Positions 33,714 to 42,000 are shown, counted from the stretch's first letter. The stretch: 53,277 nucleotides of DNA from Deltaproteobacteria bacterium (GCA_947484175.1 CANKOI010000018.1:1-53277); one strand, 5' to 3'. Program-made: numbers and translations. Notes: generated from the letters alone by a model not told the origin.

Positions 33714-34394
33714 TTAATTGCGCTGCGATCCCCCGTGGCGCACCACCTGCCCCTCGGCCAGGAATACGACCATTTCGGCAATATTGCAGGCGTGATCGGA
33801 GATTCGCTCGAGGTGGCGCGACACGCTCGACCACGCGAGAACTCGCTCAAGCTGGTCGGGATGGTCTTTCGCCACTTGAACAATTCGTCGCATGTGGTCG
33901 CTATGGAGCACGTCGAGCTGCTTGTCGTAGGCGATCACCTCTCGCGCAGCGACACCGTCCTTGTTCGCCAGGGCGCGCATGGTGCGCTCGAGGTGCTCCG
34001 ACGAGCGCTCCGCCAACTCCAACAACTCCGGCAGCGCCTCGATCCCCGGGCCGCTGTGGAGCTCGATGGCGCGCTCCGCAACGTGGACCGCAAGGTCGCC
34101 GATTCGCTCCATGTCCACGTCGGCCTTGAGCGCCGTCAGCACGAGGCGGAGGTCTTCGCCCACCGGCGAGCGCCGCGCGAGGAGCATCACACACTCGTAG
34201 TCCAGCTCCAACTCCAGACGGTTGAGCTCGCGGTCGGTCGCCATCACCTGCCTAGCGAGAGAGGGGTCGCGATCGAGGAGCGCCCGGACCGCATCACGCG
34301 CCATCTGTTCGGCCCGCGCCCCCGTACGCGCGAGGCGCTGCCGGATGGCCTGAATCTCCTGCTCGTACACGGCGTCGAGGTGCGGCGTCTGCAT
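33714..34394 (-). CDS. phoU: Phosphate signalling protein PhoU
   Basis: A 226-residue all-helical protein of two three-helix bundles, each with the metal-binding motif: DMERIGDLAVHVAERA and HLERISDHACNIAEMV. PhoU links the Pst transporter to the PhoR histidine kinase and suppresses the Pho response when phosphate is plentiful. The start ATG at 34394 is ten bases after the pstC stop. No phoB or phoR gene is in the window. Confidence 0.93.
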   Translation of the reverse strand: MQTPHLDAVYEQEIQAIRQRLARTGARAEQMARDAVRALLDRDPSLARQVMATDRELNRLELELDYECVMLLARRSPVGEDLRLVLTALKADVDMERIGDLAVHVAERAIELHSGPGIEALPELLELAERSSEHLERTMRALANKDGVAAREVIAYDKQLDVLHSDHMRRIVQVAKDHPDQLERVLAWSSVSRHLERISDHACNIAEMVVFLAEGQVVRHGGSQRN

Positions 34395-34404
34395 GAGGAC
34401 TCGT

Positions 34405-35304
34405 TTACCCCATCCGGCGGGCACGCACCGTGTAGTCCGCGACCAGATTGACCACGAAAGTCACGAAAAATAGCAGAATCCCCAGCGCGAAGAGGGCTTG
34501 GTAGTGTTCGCCACCCCGAACGGCCTCACCGAGCTCTGCTGCGATCGTTGCGGTGAGCGTCCGTACTGGATCGTAGAGCGAGTGGGGGATGCGGACCGCA
34601 TGGCCCGTGACCATCAGGACGGCCATCGTTTCGCCCACACAGCGTCCCACCCCGAGGAGTACGGCCACGAGCAGTCCCCTGCGCGCGGCGGGGAGCAGCA
34701 CGCGCCACACCATCTCCCACTTCGTGGCGCCCATCGCGATGGCCGCCTGTCGGTAACTCTCCGGAACAGCGCGCAGCGCATCCTCTCCGAGTGAGACGAG
34801 CAGCGGAAGCGTCATCAGCGCGAGCACGATGGCGCCGTTGAGGCCGTTGAGGCCCACCTGCGCGCCGGCGCTCTGCAAGAGCGGGTTCAGCATCATCACG
34901 CCGATGAATCCCCACACCACGCTGGGGATGGCCGCCAGCAGCTCCACGACCACCTTCAGGAACTCCCGCCACCGGTCTGAGGCGAACTCTGAAAGAAACA
35001 CCGCCGCCGCCAGCCCGACCGGCACCGAGACCAGCAGGGAGAGCCCCACGCACCACACCGTGCCCACGAGGAGCGCGACCAGCCCGAAGGTGGGCGTGTC
35101 GTGGGTGGGGCTCCAGTCGGTCGAGGACAGCATTCCGCCGAGGTGCGTGAGCAGGAAGCCGATGCCCTCCTTGCCGATGAACAGGAAGATCGCGAGGATG
35201 AAGACGATCGCCGACAGTCCGCACACGCGGATCAGTCCCTCAATCACGAATTCGACGTAGCGAATCCATGGGGAGGGGCGGCGGCGGGCGATCGGTGTCG
35301 TCAT
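34405..35304 (-). CDS. pstC: Phosphate ABC transporter permease PstC
   Basis: A 299-residue protein with six membrane segments and the binding-protein-dependent permease (EAA) loop AAIAMGATKWEMVWRVLLPA. The TLPLLVSLGEDALRAVPESY segment and VGRCVGETMAVLMVTG identify PstC over PstA. It forms the membrane channel with PstA (37847). It lies three bases after pstS, unlike the usual order in which pstC and pstA are adjacent. Confidence 0.92.
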   Translation of the reverse strand: MTTPIARRRPSPWIRYVEFVIEGLIRVCGLSAIVFILAIFLFIGKEGIGFLLTHLGGMLSSTDWSPTHDTPTFGLVALLVGTVWCVGLSLLVSVPVGLAAAVFLSEFASDRWREFLKVVVELLAAIPSVVWGFIGVMMLNPLLQSAGAQVGLNGLNGAIVLALMTLPLLVSLGEDALRAVPESYRQAAIAMGATKWEMVWRVLLPAARRGLLVAVLLGVGRCVGETMAVLMVTGHAVRIPHSLYDPVRTLTATIAAELGEAVRGGEHYQALFALGILLFFVTFVVNLVADYTVRARRMG

Positions 35305-35307
35305 CGA

Positions 35308-36297
35308 TCAGTGAGCTCCGGCGGCGGGTGCGGCGGCGGGCGCGGCGCCTTCGGCCGGAACCGGGGCCGTGCCTTCTGCGGGCACGGCGCCCTCCGCCGG
35401 CGCCGCGGCGATGCCGCTGGCCTCGGGGGTGGGCACGAAGCCGGCGCCGACCACCACATCCTTGGCACCGGGGCCCTTTGCCCAATCGAGGAACTCCGCG
35501 ATGGAGCCGTTAGGCGCGCCGTTGGTGTAGATGAAGAGGGCACGACTGAAGGGGTACTTGCCCGCAAGCACGCTGGCCTCCGTGGGCTCGACGCAGGCCT
35601 CTCCTTCCCCCTTGGCGAGGCACACGGAGCGTGCGTTCGCGTGGTGGTAGCCCATGCCTCCGTAGCCCACGCCGCACTTCGTCGTGGCCACGACGTCCAC
35701 CACCTGCTGGGTGCCCGACTGGTCCATGGTGGCGGCGAAGCGGCTCTCCTTGCCGAGCACGTGTTCCTTGAAGTACTCGTAGGTGCCGGAGTTGTTCTGG
35801 CGCCCCACCTTCACGATGGTGTCGTCGCCCGTTCCATCGCAGTCGAGCGTGACGCCGAGGTCCTTCCAGTGCGCGCACGCCCCGTCGGCGGCGTAGATGC
35901 ACTTCAGCTGGACGAAGTCGAGCTGCGCAATAGGGTTTTCTTTGTTCACGTAGATGCTCAGGCCGTCGAAGGCCACGACGGTCTCGACAGGGTGCACGCC
36001 GTTCCCTTCGGCGAGCGTGACCTCGTCGGCCTTCATCGGCCGCGAGGCGGCCGCAAGGTCGGTCGTCTTGTCGATCAACGCCTTGATCCCGGTGCCCGAG
36101 CCCCCGCCCGTTACGGCCACGATGAACTTGGGGTTCTGTTTTGAGTAGGCCTCGGAGTAGGCCTGCATGAGGTTCACCATGGTGTCGCTGCCCTTCACCT
36201 GAACCACCTGCGGCTTCTCGCCGGCGCCATCCTTGGCTTCGTCGGGGCGGGTGCAGGCGGGGAGGATGAGAAGGGCGACGATTGAGAGGCGGATCAT
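35308..36297 (-). CDS. pstS: Phosphate-binding lipoprotein PstS
   Basis: A 329-residue protein starting MIRLSIVALLILPAC, a lipoprotein signal. A strong ribosome site, AAAAAGGAGAT, lies about six bases before the ATG. The phosphate-binding fold has VVQVKGSDTMVNLMQAYSEA, TGGGSGTGIKALIDKTTDLA and QNNSGTYEYFKEHV. The C-terminus is a low-complexity Ala/Pro/Glu-Gly tail (AAPAEGAVPAEG type repeats) of about 40 residues that is not part of the fold. It captures phosphate in the periplasm for PstC/PstA. The strong ribosome site fits the usual need for excess binding protein. Confidence 0.93.
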   Translation of the reverse strand: MIRLSIVALLILPACTRPDEAKDGAGEKPQVVQVKGSDTMVNLMQAYSEAYSKQNPKFIVAVTGGGSGTGIKALIDKTTDLAAASRPMKADEVTLAEGNGVHPVETVVAFDGLSIYVNKENPIAQLDFVQLKCIYAADGACAHWKDLGVTLDCDGTGDDTIVKVGRQNNSGTYEYFKEHVLGKESRFAATMDQSGTQQVVDVVATTKCGVGYGGMGYHHANARSVCLAKGEGEACVEPTEASVLAGKYPFSRALFIYTNGAPNGSIAEFLDWAKGPGAKDVVVGAGFVPTPEASGIAAAPAEGAVPAEGTAPVPAEGAAPAAAPAAGAH

Positions 36298-36339
36298 GAA
36301 ATCTCCTTTTTGCAGGCTTCTGGTGACGATTCGGAAACG

Positions 36340-37101
36340 CTACCCGTAACGTCCCTCGATGTATCGAGCGGTGCGCTCGTCGGTGGGGCGGGTGAACAAC
36401 TCGGAGGTGACGCCCACCTCGACCAGCTCCCCCATCAGCATGAAAACGCAGCGGTCGGAGATTCGGCGCGCCTGCTGCATGTTGTGGGTGACGCACACCT
36501 GGGTGAATTCGCCGCGGAGCTGATCCATGAGCTCCTCCACGGCGCGGGTGCCCTCGGGGTCGAGCGCGCTGCACGGCTCGTCGAGGAGCAGCACGCGGGG
36601 TTTCAGCGGGAGCAGCCGGGCGATGCACAACTTCTGGCGGGCTTCGAGCGAGAGCGACTCCGCGTCGTGGTTGAGCTTGTCCTTCACATGGTTCCACAGC
36701 TCCACCTTCTCCAGCGCTGCGACGAGCAACTCTTCCTGCTGGGCGCGCGGGGTGCGAGGCGCATGGAGCCGCAGGCCGAACAGCACATTGTCCCGGATCG
36801 AGATGGGCAGGGGGTTGGGGCGCTGGAAGACCATGCCGACATCGCGGCGCAGGGCGAGGGTGTCGGTGGCGGGGCTCATGCAGTCGTAGCCGGCCACCTC
36901 AAGCCCACCCTCCACTCGAACGTACGGCAGGTCGTTCATCCGGTTGAAGCAGCGCAGCAGCGTGCTTTTGCCACACCCGGAGGGGCCGATGAGGCCGAGG
37001 ATTTCGCCGGGCTTCACGTCGAGCGAAACGCAGTCGAGCGCGCGGAAGTTGCCGTACCACAGGGAGAGCCCGCGGGCGCGGAGTGCGGGAGCCTCGCTCA
37101 T
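36340..37101 (-). CDS. pstB: Phosphate ABC transporter ATPase PstB1 with degenerate signature
   Basis: A 253-residue ABC ATPase starting at ATG 37101 (ATGA overlap with pstB2). Walker A is GPSGCGKST (39-47), the Q-loop Gln is Gln93 in VGMVFQRPNPLP, Walker B is LLLDEPCSALDP (Glu175) and the switch His206 lies in VTHNMQQA; all are intact. The ABC signature, normally LSGGQ, is LSLEA here (150-154, DNA about 36640-36654), so both glycines that contact ATP in the partner are lost. PstB normally works as a homodimer; here the adjacent PstB2 has the opposite defects. A heterodimer is likely (see findings). Confidence 0.93.
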   Translation of the reverse strand: MSEAPALRARGLSLWYGNFRALDCVSLDVKPGEILGLIGPSGCGKSTLLRCFNRMNDLPYVRVEGGLEVAGYDCMSPATDTLALRRDVGMVFQRPNPLPISIRDNVLFGLRLHAPRTPRAQQEELLVAALEKVELWNHVKDKLNHDAESLSLEARQKLCIARLLPLKPRVLLLDEPCSALDPEGTRAVEELMDQLRGEFTQVCVTHNMQQARRISDRCVFMLMGELVEVGVTSELFTRPTDERTARYIEGRYG

Positions 37102-37847
37102 CCGAACTTTCCGGCCAGGTAGTCGCTCGTGCGCGGGTCGCGGGCGAACACGAACAACTCTCCCGTGCGCCCCACCTCGACCAGCTCTCCGTTGAGCATG
37201 AAGGCGGTAACGTCGGCGATGCGTCGGGCCTGCATCAGGAGGTTGGTGACGAGGATGATCGTCATGTGCGCCTTCAGTTCCATCAGCACGGCCTCGATTC
37301 GCATCGTGGTGACGGGATCGATCGCGATGGAGAACTCGTCGAGGCACAAGACGTCGGGGTCGGTGGAGAGCGCACGCGCCAGTGTGAGCCGCTGCTGCTG
37401 ACCCCCGCTCAGCCGGGTGCCGAGCATGTTGAGGCGGTCCTTCACCTCCTCCCACAGCGCGGCCTGGGTGAGGCAACGCTCCACGATCTCGTCGAGCTCG
37501 GCGCGTCGTTTCACCCCCACCATCCGGGGCGCGAACGCCACGTTCTCGTACACCGACATCGGGAGGCCGACCGGAAGGGGCAACACCATGGCCACACGCC
37601 GCCGTACATCGCTGATGTCCAACGAACGAACGTCGGCCCCGTCCAGCGTTACCCGCCCCTCCACCCGCGCGCTCGGAACAAAGTCGATCGTGCGATTGAG
37701 CGCGGTGAGCAGCGAGCTCTTTCCCGACCCCGCCGGCCCGACGATGCCGAGAATTCCGTTTCTTGGCGCCGCGAGCGTGACGTTGCGCACTACGGCTTTT
37801 TCGCCGTACCGGATGCTGAGATTCTCGATGCGTACGAGGTCGTCCAT
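37098..37847 (-). CDS. pstB: Phosphate ABC transporter ATPase PstB2 with missing Q- and H-loop residues
   Basis: A 249-residue PstB paralog starting at ATG 37847, overlapping the pstA stop by one base. Walker A GPAGSGKSS (37-45), signature LSGGQ (146-150, DNA 37398-37412) and Walker B LCLDEFSIAIDP (Asp170, Glu171) are intact. The Q-loop reads VAMVLPLPVGLP with Pro90 where Gln is expected, and the H-loop reads LVTNLLMQA with Asn202 where His is expected. Alone it should hydrolyse ATP poorly. It supplies the good signature that PstB1 lacks. Overlap and spacing show one transcript with pstA and pstB1. Confidence 0.92.
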   Translation of the reverse strand: MDDLVRIENLSIRYGEKAVVRNVTLAAPRNGILGIVGPAGSGKSSLLTALNRTIDFVPSARVEGRVTLDGADVRSLDISDVRRRVAMVLPLPVGLPMSVYENVAFAPRMVGVKRRAELDEIVERCLTQAALWEEVKDRLNMLGTRLSGGQQQRLTLARALSTDPDVLCLDEFSIAIDPVTTMRIEAVLMELKAHMTIILVTNLLMQARRIADVTAFMLNGELVEVGRTGELFVFARDPRTSDYLAGKFG

Positions 37848-38728
37848 CACCAGCGCCGGTTGCGACGAAGGTAGTAGCGCAGCGCGATGGCGAAGCTGTT
37901 GAAGCACAGCACCACCCCAAGCAGCACCAGCGCAGTGCCGTACTTCAGTTCCTCCGTGACGTTGGGCACCTGGGTGACGAGCGCGAACACATGCATCGAG
38001 AGCGCCATCGTCTGGTCCCACACGCTGGTGGGCAGGATCGGCAAGTAGAAGGCCGCGCCCGTAAAGAGAACGGGCGCCGTCTCGCCCGCCGAGCGGCTCA
38101 CTTGGAGGATCACGCCGGTGAGGATGCCGGGGAGTGCGTTCGGCAACACCACGTGCCAGATCGTTTGCCAGCGGGTGGCGCCGAGGTTCCAGCAGGCCAC
38201 CCGGAAGTTGTGGGGCACCGACTGCATCGCGGCCTTGGTGGAGGTGATGATGACGGGCAACGTCATCACCCCGAGGGTGAGGCCGCCGGAGAGGATGCTG
38301 GTGCCGAAGTCGAGGAAGAGCACGAACGCGCCAAGCCCGAACAGCGCGTGCACAATGGAGGGCACCCCCGCGAGGTTGACGATTGCGAGGTCGACCACGC
38401 GCGCCAACCAGCCTTCGCCGGCGTACTCCGAGAGGTACATCCCTGCGAGAACGCCTACGGGCACAGAAAACAGGAGCGACACCCCGACGAGCCACAGCGT
38501 GCCCACGATGGCGGGCTGGATGCCGCCCTTGGTCATGCCCGACACCGGCATTTCCGTGAGGAACTCCCAAGAGATCGCGGGCCAGCCCTTCCACACGATG
38601 AAGCTGACGATGGCGAGCGCGGGGAGCGCGGCCACGGCGGTGGCGGCGCCGAGCGCCAGACCCGCGAGGCGCTGCCTGCGGTGGCGCGTGCCGAGGGGCT
38701 CCACGAAGGGGGGGGCTGGCTGGCTCAT
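37847..38728 (-). CDS. pstA: Phosphate ABC transporter permease PstA
   Basis: A 293-residue permease with six membrane segments and the coupling loop ACWNLGATRWQTIWHVVLPNA. TLPVIITSTKAAMQSVPHNF and VSRSAGETAPVLFTGAA are typical of PstA. It is the first gene of the minus-strand phosphate run. About 84 bases separate it from the upstream lipoprotein gene; I see no clear Pho-box direct repeat there. The operon order pstA-pstB2-pstB1-pstS-pstC-phoU differs from the common pstS-C-A-B-phoU. Confidence 0.92.
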   Translation of the reverse strand: MSQPAPPFVEPLGTRHRRQRLAGLALGAATAVAALPALAIVSFIVWKGWPAISWEFLTEMPVSGMTKGGIQPAIVGTLWLVGVSLLFSVPVGVLAGMYLSEYAGEGWLARVVDLAIVNLAGVPSIVHALFGLGAFVLFLDFGTSILSGGLTLGVMTLPVIITSTKAAMQSVPHNFRVACWNLGATRWQTIWHVVLPNALPGILTGVILQVSRSAGETAPVLFTGAAFYLPILPTSVWDQTMALSMHVFALVTQVPNVTEELKYGTALVLLGVVLCFNSFAIALRYYLRRNRRW

Positions 38729-38812
38729 CGGCAGCCGAAGTTAGCCCCCCGAATGTGTCGGTTCCGTGACGGACCGGGAAGGGTTTGGCAAAGGCCTTCC
38801 CCTGCGTGGCCG

Positions 38813-39184
38813 TTACGGTGCGCCGAGGCCCTCAGAGGGCGCCGGGGCGGCTCCCGCCTGATTGACCATGACCTCCGCGGCACACTTCGAGACCACGGGC
38901 AACGCCCGCCGCTCGATTTCCGCGGGTTCCTCCGTCGCGAGCTTCATCAACTCCGTGGCGCTGTACTGGGCCAGCATCCCATCCGCGCTGCACGTGCAGA
39001 TGGCGCGAAACGACGCCTCGTCGAGCTCAGGCCCCCGCTCCGCCATGCAGGACTCCACGAAGCTCTCGCGAAAGCTCTTGTCAAATCCTTGGTTGAAGCC
39101 CTGCTTCAAGCCCTCGGTGAAGCCGGAGCAGGCCAACAGGGTGCCAGCGGTACAAACGAGGATGAGCAGGGAGCGTGAGGTCAT
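38813..39184 (-). CDS. Small Cys-containing lipoprotein
   Basis: A 123-residue protein from ATG 39184. MTSRSLLILVCTAGTLLACS is a lipoprotein signal (LLAC). The mature part has four more cysteines (VESCMAERG, ICTCSADGMLAQY, SKCAAEVM), likely two disulfides, a helical core (ATELMKLATEEPAEIE) and an Ala/Pro tail. No family is recognised. It ends 84 bases before pstA on the same strand. It is divergent from the lipoprotein gene at 39205, with only 20 bases between starts. Confidence 0.65.
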   Translation of the reverse strand: MTSRSLLILVCTAGTLLACSGFTEGLKQGFNQGFDKSFRESFVESCMAERGPELDEASFRAICTCSADGMLAQYSATELMKLATEEPAEIERRALPVVSKCAAEVMVNQAGAAPAPSEGLGAP

Positions 39185-39204
39185 GTTCCCTGCTATCCTG
39201 CGCC

Positions 39205-39630
39205 ATGTTCTTCCTCCTCGCTTGCACCCTCGCGGAAGTGGACACCGCGTCGACCGCCTCGGAAGGCGGCGAGGACACGAGCGGGGATGTCGGCGGCGCT
39301 CCAGAGATCTCGAAGCTCGAGGTTCTCTGGCAGGAGTTCGGCGATGAAGGGGTGGTGATGTACGCCGACGCGACCGTTGCCGACCCTGATGGCGACCTCG
39401 TCGGCGGCACCGCAAGGTTCGACGTGGCGGCGGAGGGCGAGAGCCCGATGGGCCTCGCCGAGGCCATCGAGGACTGCGCCGACGTAAGCGGCGCCTGTTG
39501 GATTGACCCGCACTTGATCATCGCGATCCCCGACGTCATCACCAGCTACAACTACACGGTGGAGCTCTGGGTGATCGACGCGGAGGGGAACACCTCCGAG
39601 GGGGTGAGCGGGGCGTTGGCGGGCGGCTGA
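39205..39630 (+). CDS. Small lipoprotein with Ig-like domain
   Basis: A 141-residue protein from ATG 39205 (MFFLLACTLAEV), a minimal lipoprotein signal. After a Ser/Thr/Asp-rich linker the sequence forms a single beta-sandwich-like domain: SKLEVLWQEFGDEGVVMYAD, ATVADPDGDLVGGTARFDV and YNYTVELWVIDAEGNTSEGV. The ADPDGDL and DAEGNTS turns are like those of Ig-like/PKD domains in surface proteins, including the large protein at 51169. Two cysteines (DCADVSGACW) may form a disulfide. Role unknown; probably surface exposed. Confidence 0.65.
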   Translation: MFFLLACTLAEVDTASTASEGGEDTSGDVGGAPEISKLEVLWQEFGDEGVVMYADATVADPDGDLVGGTARFDVAAEGESPMGLAEAIEDCADVSGACWIDPHLIIAIPDVITSYNYTVELWVIDAEGNTSEGVSGALAGG

Positions 39631-39652
39631 TCGCCGCGACAGCGGCTCCGTT

Positions 39653-40234
39653 CTACAACTCCCTACGGCCCTCGAGGGCTCGAGCCAGCGACACCCGATC
39701 GGCGTATTCGATCGCCGTTCCCACGCTCACGCCGTGCGCGAGACGGGTGACCCGAACGCCGAGGGGCTTCAGCAGGCGCGCCACGTAGAGGGCGGTCGTA
39801 TCGCCCTCTACATCGGGGTCCGTGGCGAGGATGACTTCCTTGGCGTTTGCCGTGCGCGCCACCAGCTCTTGGAGACGGAGCTGCGCCGGACCCACGCCGT
39901 CCAGAGGCGAGAGCGAGCCATGGAGAACGTGGAAGCTGCCTCGAAATTCCCCGGAGGCATCGATGGCCAGGACATCCTGAGGGCGTTCCACGACACAGAT
40001 GCAGGCGGGATCGCGGCGAGGGTCGGCGCAGCGAGGGCAGCGTGGAAACTCCGTGAGGTCGCAGCACACTTCGCACTCGCGCACGCCGGCGCGGAGATCG
40101 CGGAGGGCATCGGCCAGCGCGTCGGACACTTCGGGCGGCTGGCGCAGGAGCCAGTAGGCGAAGCGCTGCGCCGTCTTCTCCCCCACTCCGGGAAAGCGGG
40201 CGAGCTGCACGACCGCGCGGCGAAGGGCGTCCAT
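39653..40234 (-). CDS. recR: Recombination protein RecR
   Basis: A 193-residue protein. The N-terminal helix-hairpin-helix LARFPGVGEKTAQRFAYWLL, the four-cysteine zinc finger (CEVCCDLTEFPRCPRC) and the Toprim segment (ICVVERPQDVLAID, ATDPDVEGDTTALYVARLL) define RecR. It loads RecA with RecF/RecO during gap repair. The recR-after-dnaX order is common in bacteria. The small YbaB gene that usually lies between them is not found here; the 40250-40690 frame takes that place. Confidence 0.95.
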   Translation of the reverse strand: MDALRRAVVQLARFPGVGEKTAQRFAYWLLRQPPEVSDALADALRDLRAGVRECEVCCDLTEFPRCPRCADPRRDPACICVVERPQDVLAIDASGEFRGSFHVLHGSLSPLDGVGPAQLRLQELVARTANAKEVILATDPDVEGDTTALYVARLLKPLGVRVTRLAHGVSVGTAIEYADRVSLARALEGRREL

Positions 40235-40249
40235 TCGGCCGGCGTATCC

Positions 40250-40690
40250 TCAAACGGGGGCGAGGTCGTCGTCGGCCGCACTCGGATCGGCTGGCGCCGG
40301 GAGGTCGGAGGGGAGTACTTCGTCGAGCTCGCCGCCGAGGTGCAGCAGCAGCAGGCGCACCGCCTCCGACGACTCGGCGGCCGCCCGCGCCGCGGCCCGC
40401 CGCCTCAGCTCGCTGTCGGCGACCGCCTCGCGCCCGGTGGTGCCCTGCTCCCCTTCGATGAGCACCTCGATCCGTCGCGCGCCGGTCACCAACTCGGCGA
40501 GGTCGACCGTGCCGAGCTGATCGCGCACGCGCGCTCGCCAGAGCTCCCTCCGCACACCCACTCGGAAGGTGCCATCCACCAGCCCGATCGGGAAGGCCAC
40601 CGCATCGATCGCCACCGCTTCAGCCGGCGGCAGCGCGGCCAAGACCGCCCGCCACGCCTCCGCGATCGGGTCGGCCGGTGCGGCCGCCAC
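40250..40690 (-). CDS. DnaX tail-like reading frame, -1 to dnaX
   Basis: A 146-codon frame from the first canonical start, GTG 40690. Upstream of the GTG the same frame stays open past the dnaX TAA and encodes an Ala/Pro/Val-rich linker (ARPAEEAAPVPNVPVVAAAP). The domain starts DPIAEAWRAVLAALPPAEAV and continues with a beta-rich region ending RRIEVLIEGEQ. A linker followed by a small C-terminal domain is the layout of DnaX tau after domain III. The frame is -1 relative to dnaX, so the full product would need a -1 shift before the TAA. Separate translation from the GTG, or an error in the sequence, are the alternatives. Homology to DnaX domain V is by layout. Confidence 0.6.
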   Translation of the reverse strand: MAAAPADPIAEAWRAVLAALPPAEAVAIDAVAFPIGLVDGTFRVGVRRELWRARVRDQLGTVDLAELVTGARRIEVLIEGEQGTTGREAVADSELRRRAAARAAAESSEAVRLLLLHLGGELDEVLPSDLPAPADPSAADDDLAPV

Positions 40691-40743
40691 GACCGGGACG
40701 TTCGGGACGGGCGCAGCCTCCTCCGCGGGCCGTGCAGCGACCG

Positions 40744-41961
40744 TTACCTCTCTCCCTCCGGGTCGTCGCCGGGCTCACGCCCGCGCCGCACCGGCACGGC
40801 GCCACCTGCGCGCAGCCGCCGCTCGAGATCTGCGAGTCGGTCGACCAAGCCCGCGATCGGCTGAGAGGGGCGAATGGAAACGAGGCGCGCCACCGCCATC
40901 TCCAGCACCATCCTCGGCCGCGAGGCCCGGGCCACCTGATCGTGAACGTCGAGGAGCACGTGGAACGTACGCGCCAGCTGCTCGGCCGGAATACCCGCCG
41001 CGAGCTCGCCGAGGCGGGCGCGCTCCTCAACGGGGGCCTCCATGTGGCGCACGACGGAAGGCGAGAGCGCCACGAGGGCGGCATCGCGCACCAGTTCGAG
41101 CAGCTCGTTGGTGAACTGGGCGATCTCGTACCCCGACTCGTACACCTCGGCGATGGCGTCCAGGCATCGGGGACCATCGCCCGCGAGCAGCCCCTCGAGC
41201 ATCGCGTAGAGCATCTTTCGGTCCACGAGCCCGAGGATCTCGGCCACCTGCACGTCGGTGGGGCTGTTGCCGCCGAAGCTGATGACCTGATCGAGCAGGC
41301 TCTGACTGTCGCGCATGGAGCCTTCGCCGGCCCGCGCGATCATCCGCAGCGCCCCCTCGCTGAGCTCCATCCCTTCCGCGGCGCAGATGAGCCGCAGGCG
41401 CTCCACCACCACCGGATGCGGGATGCGCTTGAAGTCAAACCGCTGCACGCGGCTGACGATCGTTTCCGGGATCTTGTTGACTTCGGTGGTGGCGAAGATG
41501 AACTTCACGTGGGGCGGCGGCTCTTCGAGCGTCTTCAAGAGCGCGTTGAAGGCGCCCTTCGAGAGCATGTGCACTTCGTCGATGATGTAGATCTTGAAGC
41601 GAGAGGCGCTCGGCAGGTAGCGCACACCGTCGCGGAGATCGCGTACGTCTTCCACGGAGTTGTTGCTGGCGCCATCGACCTCGATCACGTCGGGGCTGGT
41701 GCCGAGGGGAACCTCGCGGCATGAGGCACACTGGCCGCAGGGGTTGAGGTTCGGGCCCTCGGCGCAGTTGAGCGCTCGCGCGAACGCCCTCGCGGCCGTG
41801 GTCTTTCCCACGCCGCGCGCGCCCGTGAACAAGAAGGCATGATGCAACCGGCCACTCTTCAGCGCGTTGCCGAGCGTGCGCGTGACGTGGGTTTGCCCCG
41901 CCATCTCCTCGAGGGTGGCGGGGCGCCACTTGCGGGCGATGGCGAGGTACGCGTCGGCCAA
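40744..41961 (-). CDS. dnaX: DNA polymerase III subunit gamma (tau if frameshifted)
   Basis: A 405-residue clamp-loader AAA+ protein. The start is TTG 41961, with GAGGAGG six bases upstream. Motifs: LARKWRPATLEEMAGQ-type N-terminus, Walker A FTGARGVGKTTA, a four-cysteine zinc module (LNCAEGPNLNPCGQCASC), Walker B YIIDEVHML, the sensor 1 FIFATTEVNKIPETI, and the SRC-like RVQRFDFKRI. It ends at a TAA after a short Arg-rich stretch, near the length of E. coli gamma (431). The tau C-terminus appears in the -1 frame downstream. It sits between the SRP RNA and recR. Confidence 0.93.
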   Translation of the reverse strand: MADAYLAIARKWRPATLEEMAGQTHVTRTLGNALKSGRLHHAFLFTGARGVGKTTAARAFARALNCAEGPNLNPCGQCASCREVPLGTSPDVIEVDGASNNSVEDVRDLRDGVRYLPSASRFKIYIIDEVHMLSKGAFNALLKTLEEPPPHVKFIFATTEVNKIPETIVSRVQRFDFKRIPHPVVVERLRLICAAEGMELSEGALRMIARAGEGSMRDSQSLLDQVISFGGNSPTDVQVAEILGLVDRKMLYAMLEGLLAGDGPRCLDAIAEVYESGYEIAQFTNELLELVRDAALVALSPSVVRHMEAPVEERARLGELAAGIPAEQLARTFHVLLDVHDQVARASRPRMVLEMAVARLVSIRPSQPIAGLVDRLADLERRLRAGGAVPVRRGREPGDDPEGER

Positions 41962-42000
41962 TGGAGCCTCCTCGGAGAGAGGTAGCACACACCACGCGAG

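Noticed and set aside
38729..38812. Possible Pho box upstream of pstA
   Set aside because: No pair of 11-base direct repeats resembling CTGTCAT-N4 was found; TGTCGG and TGACGG are too weak.
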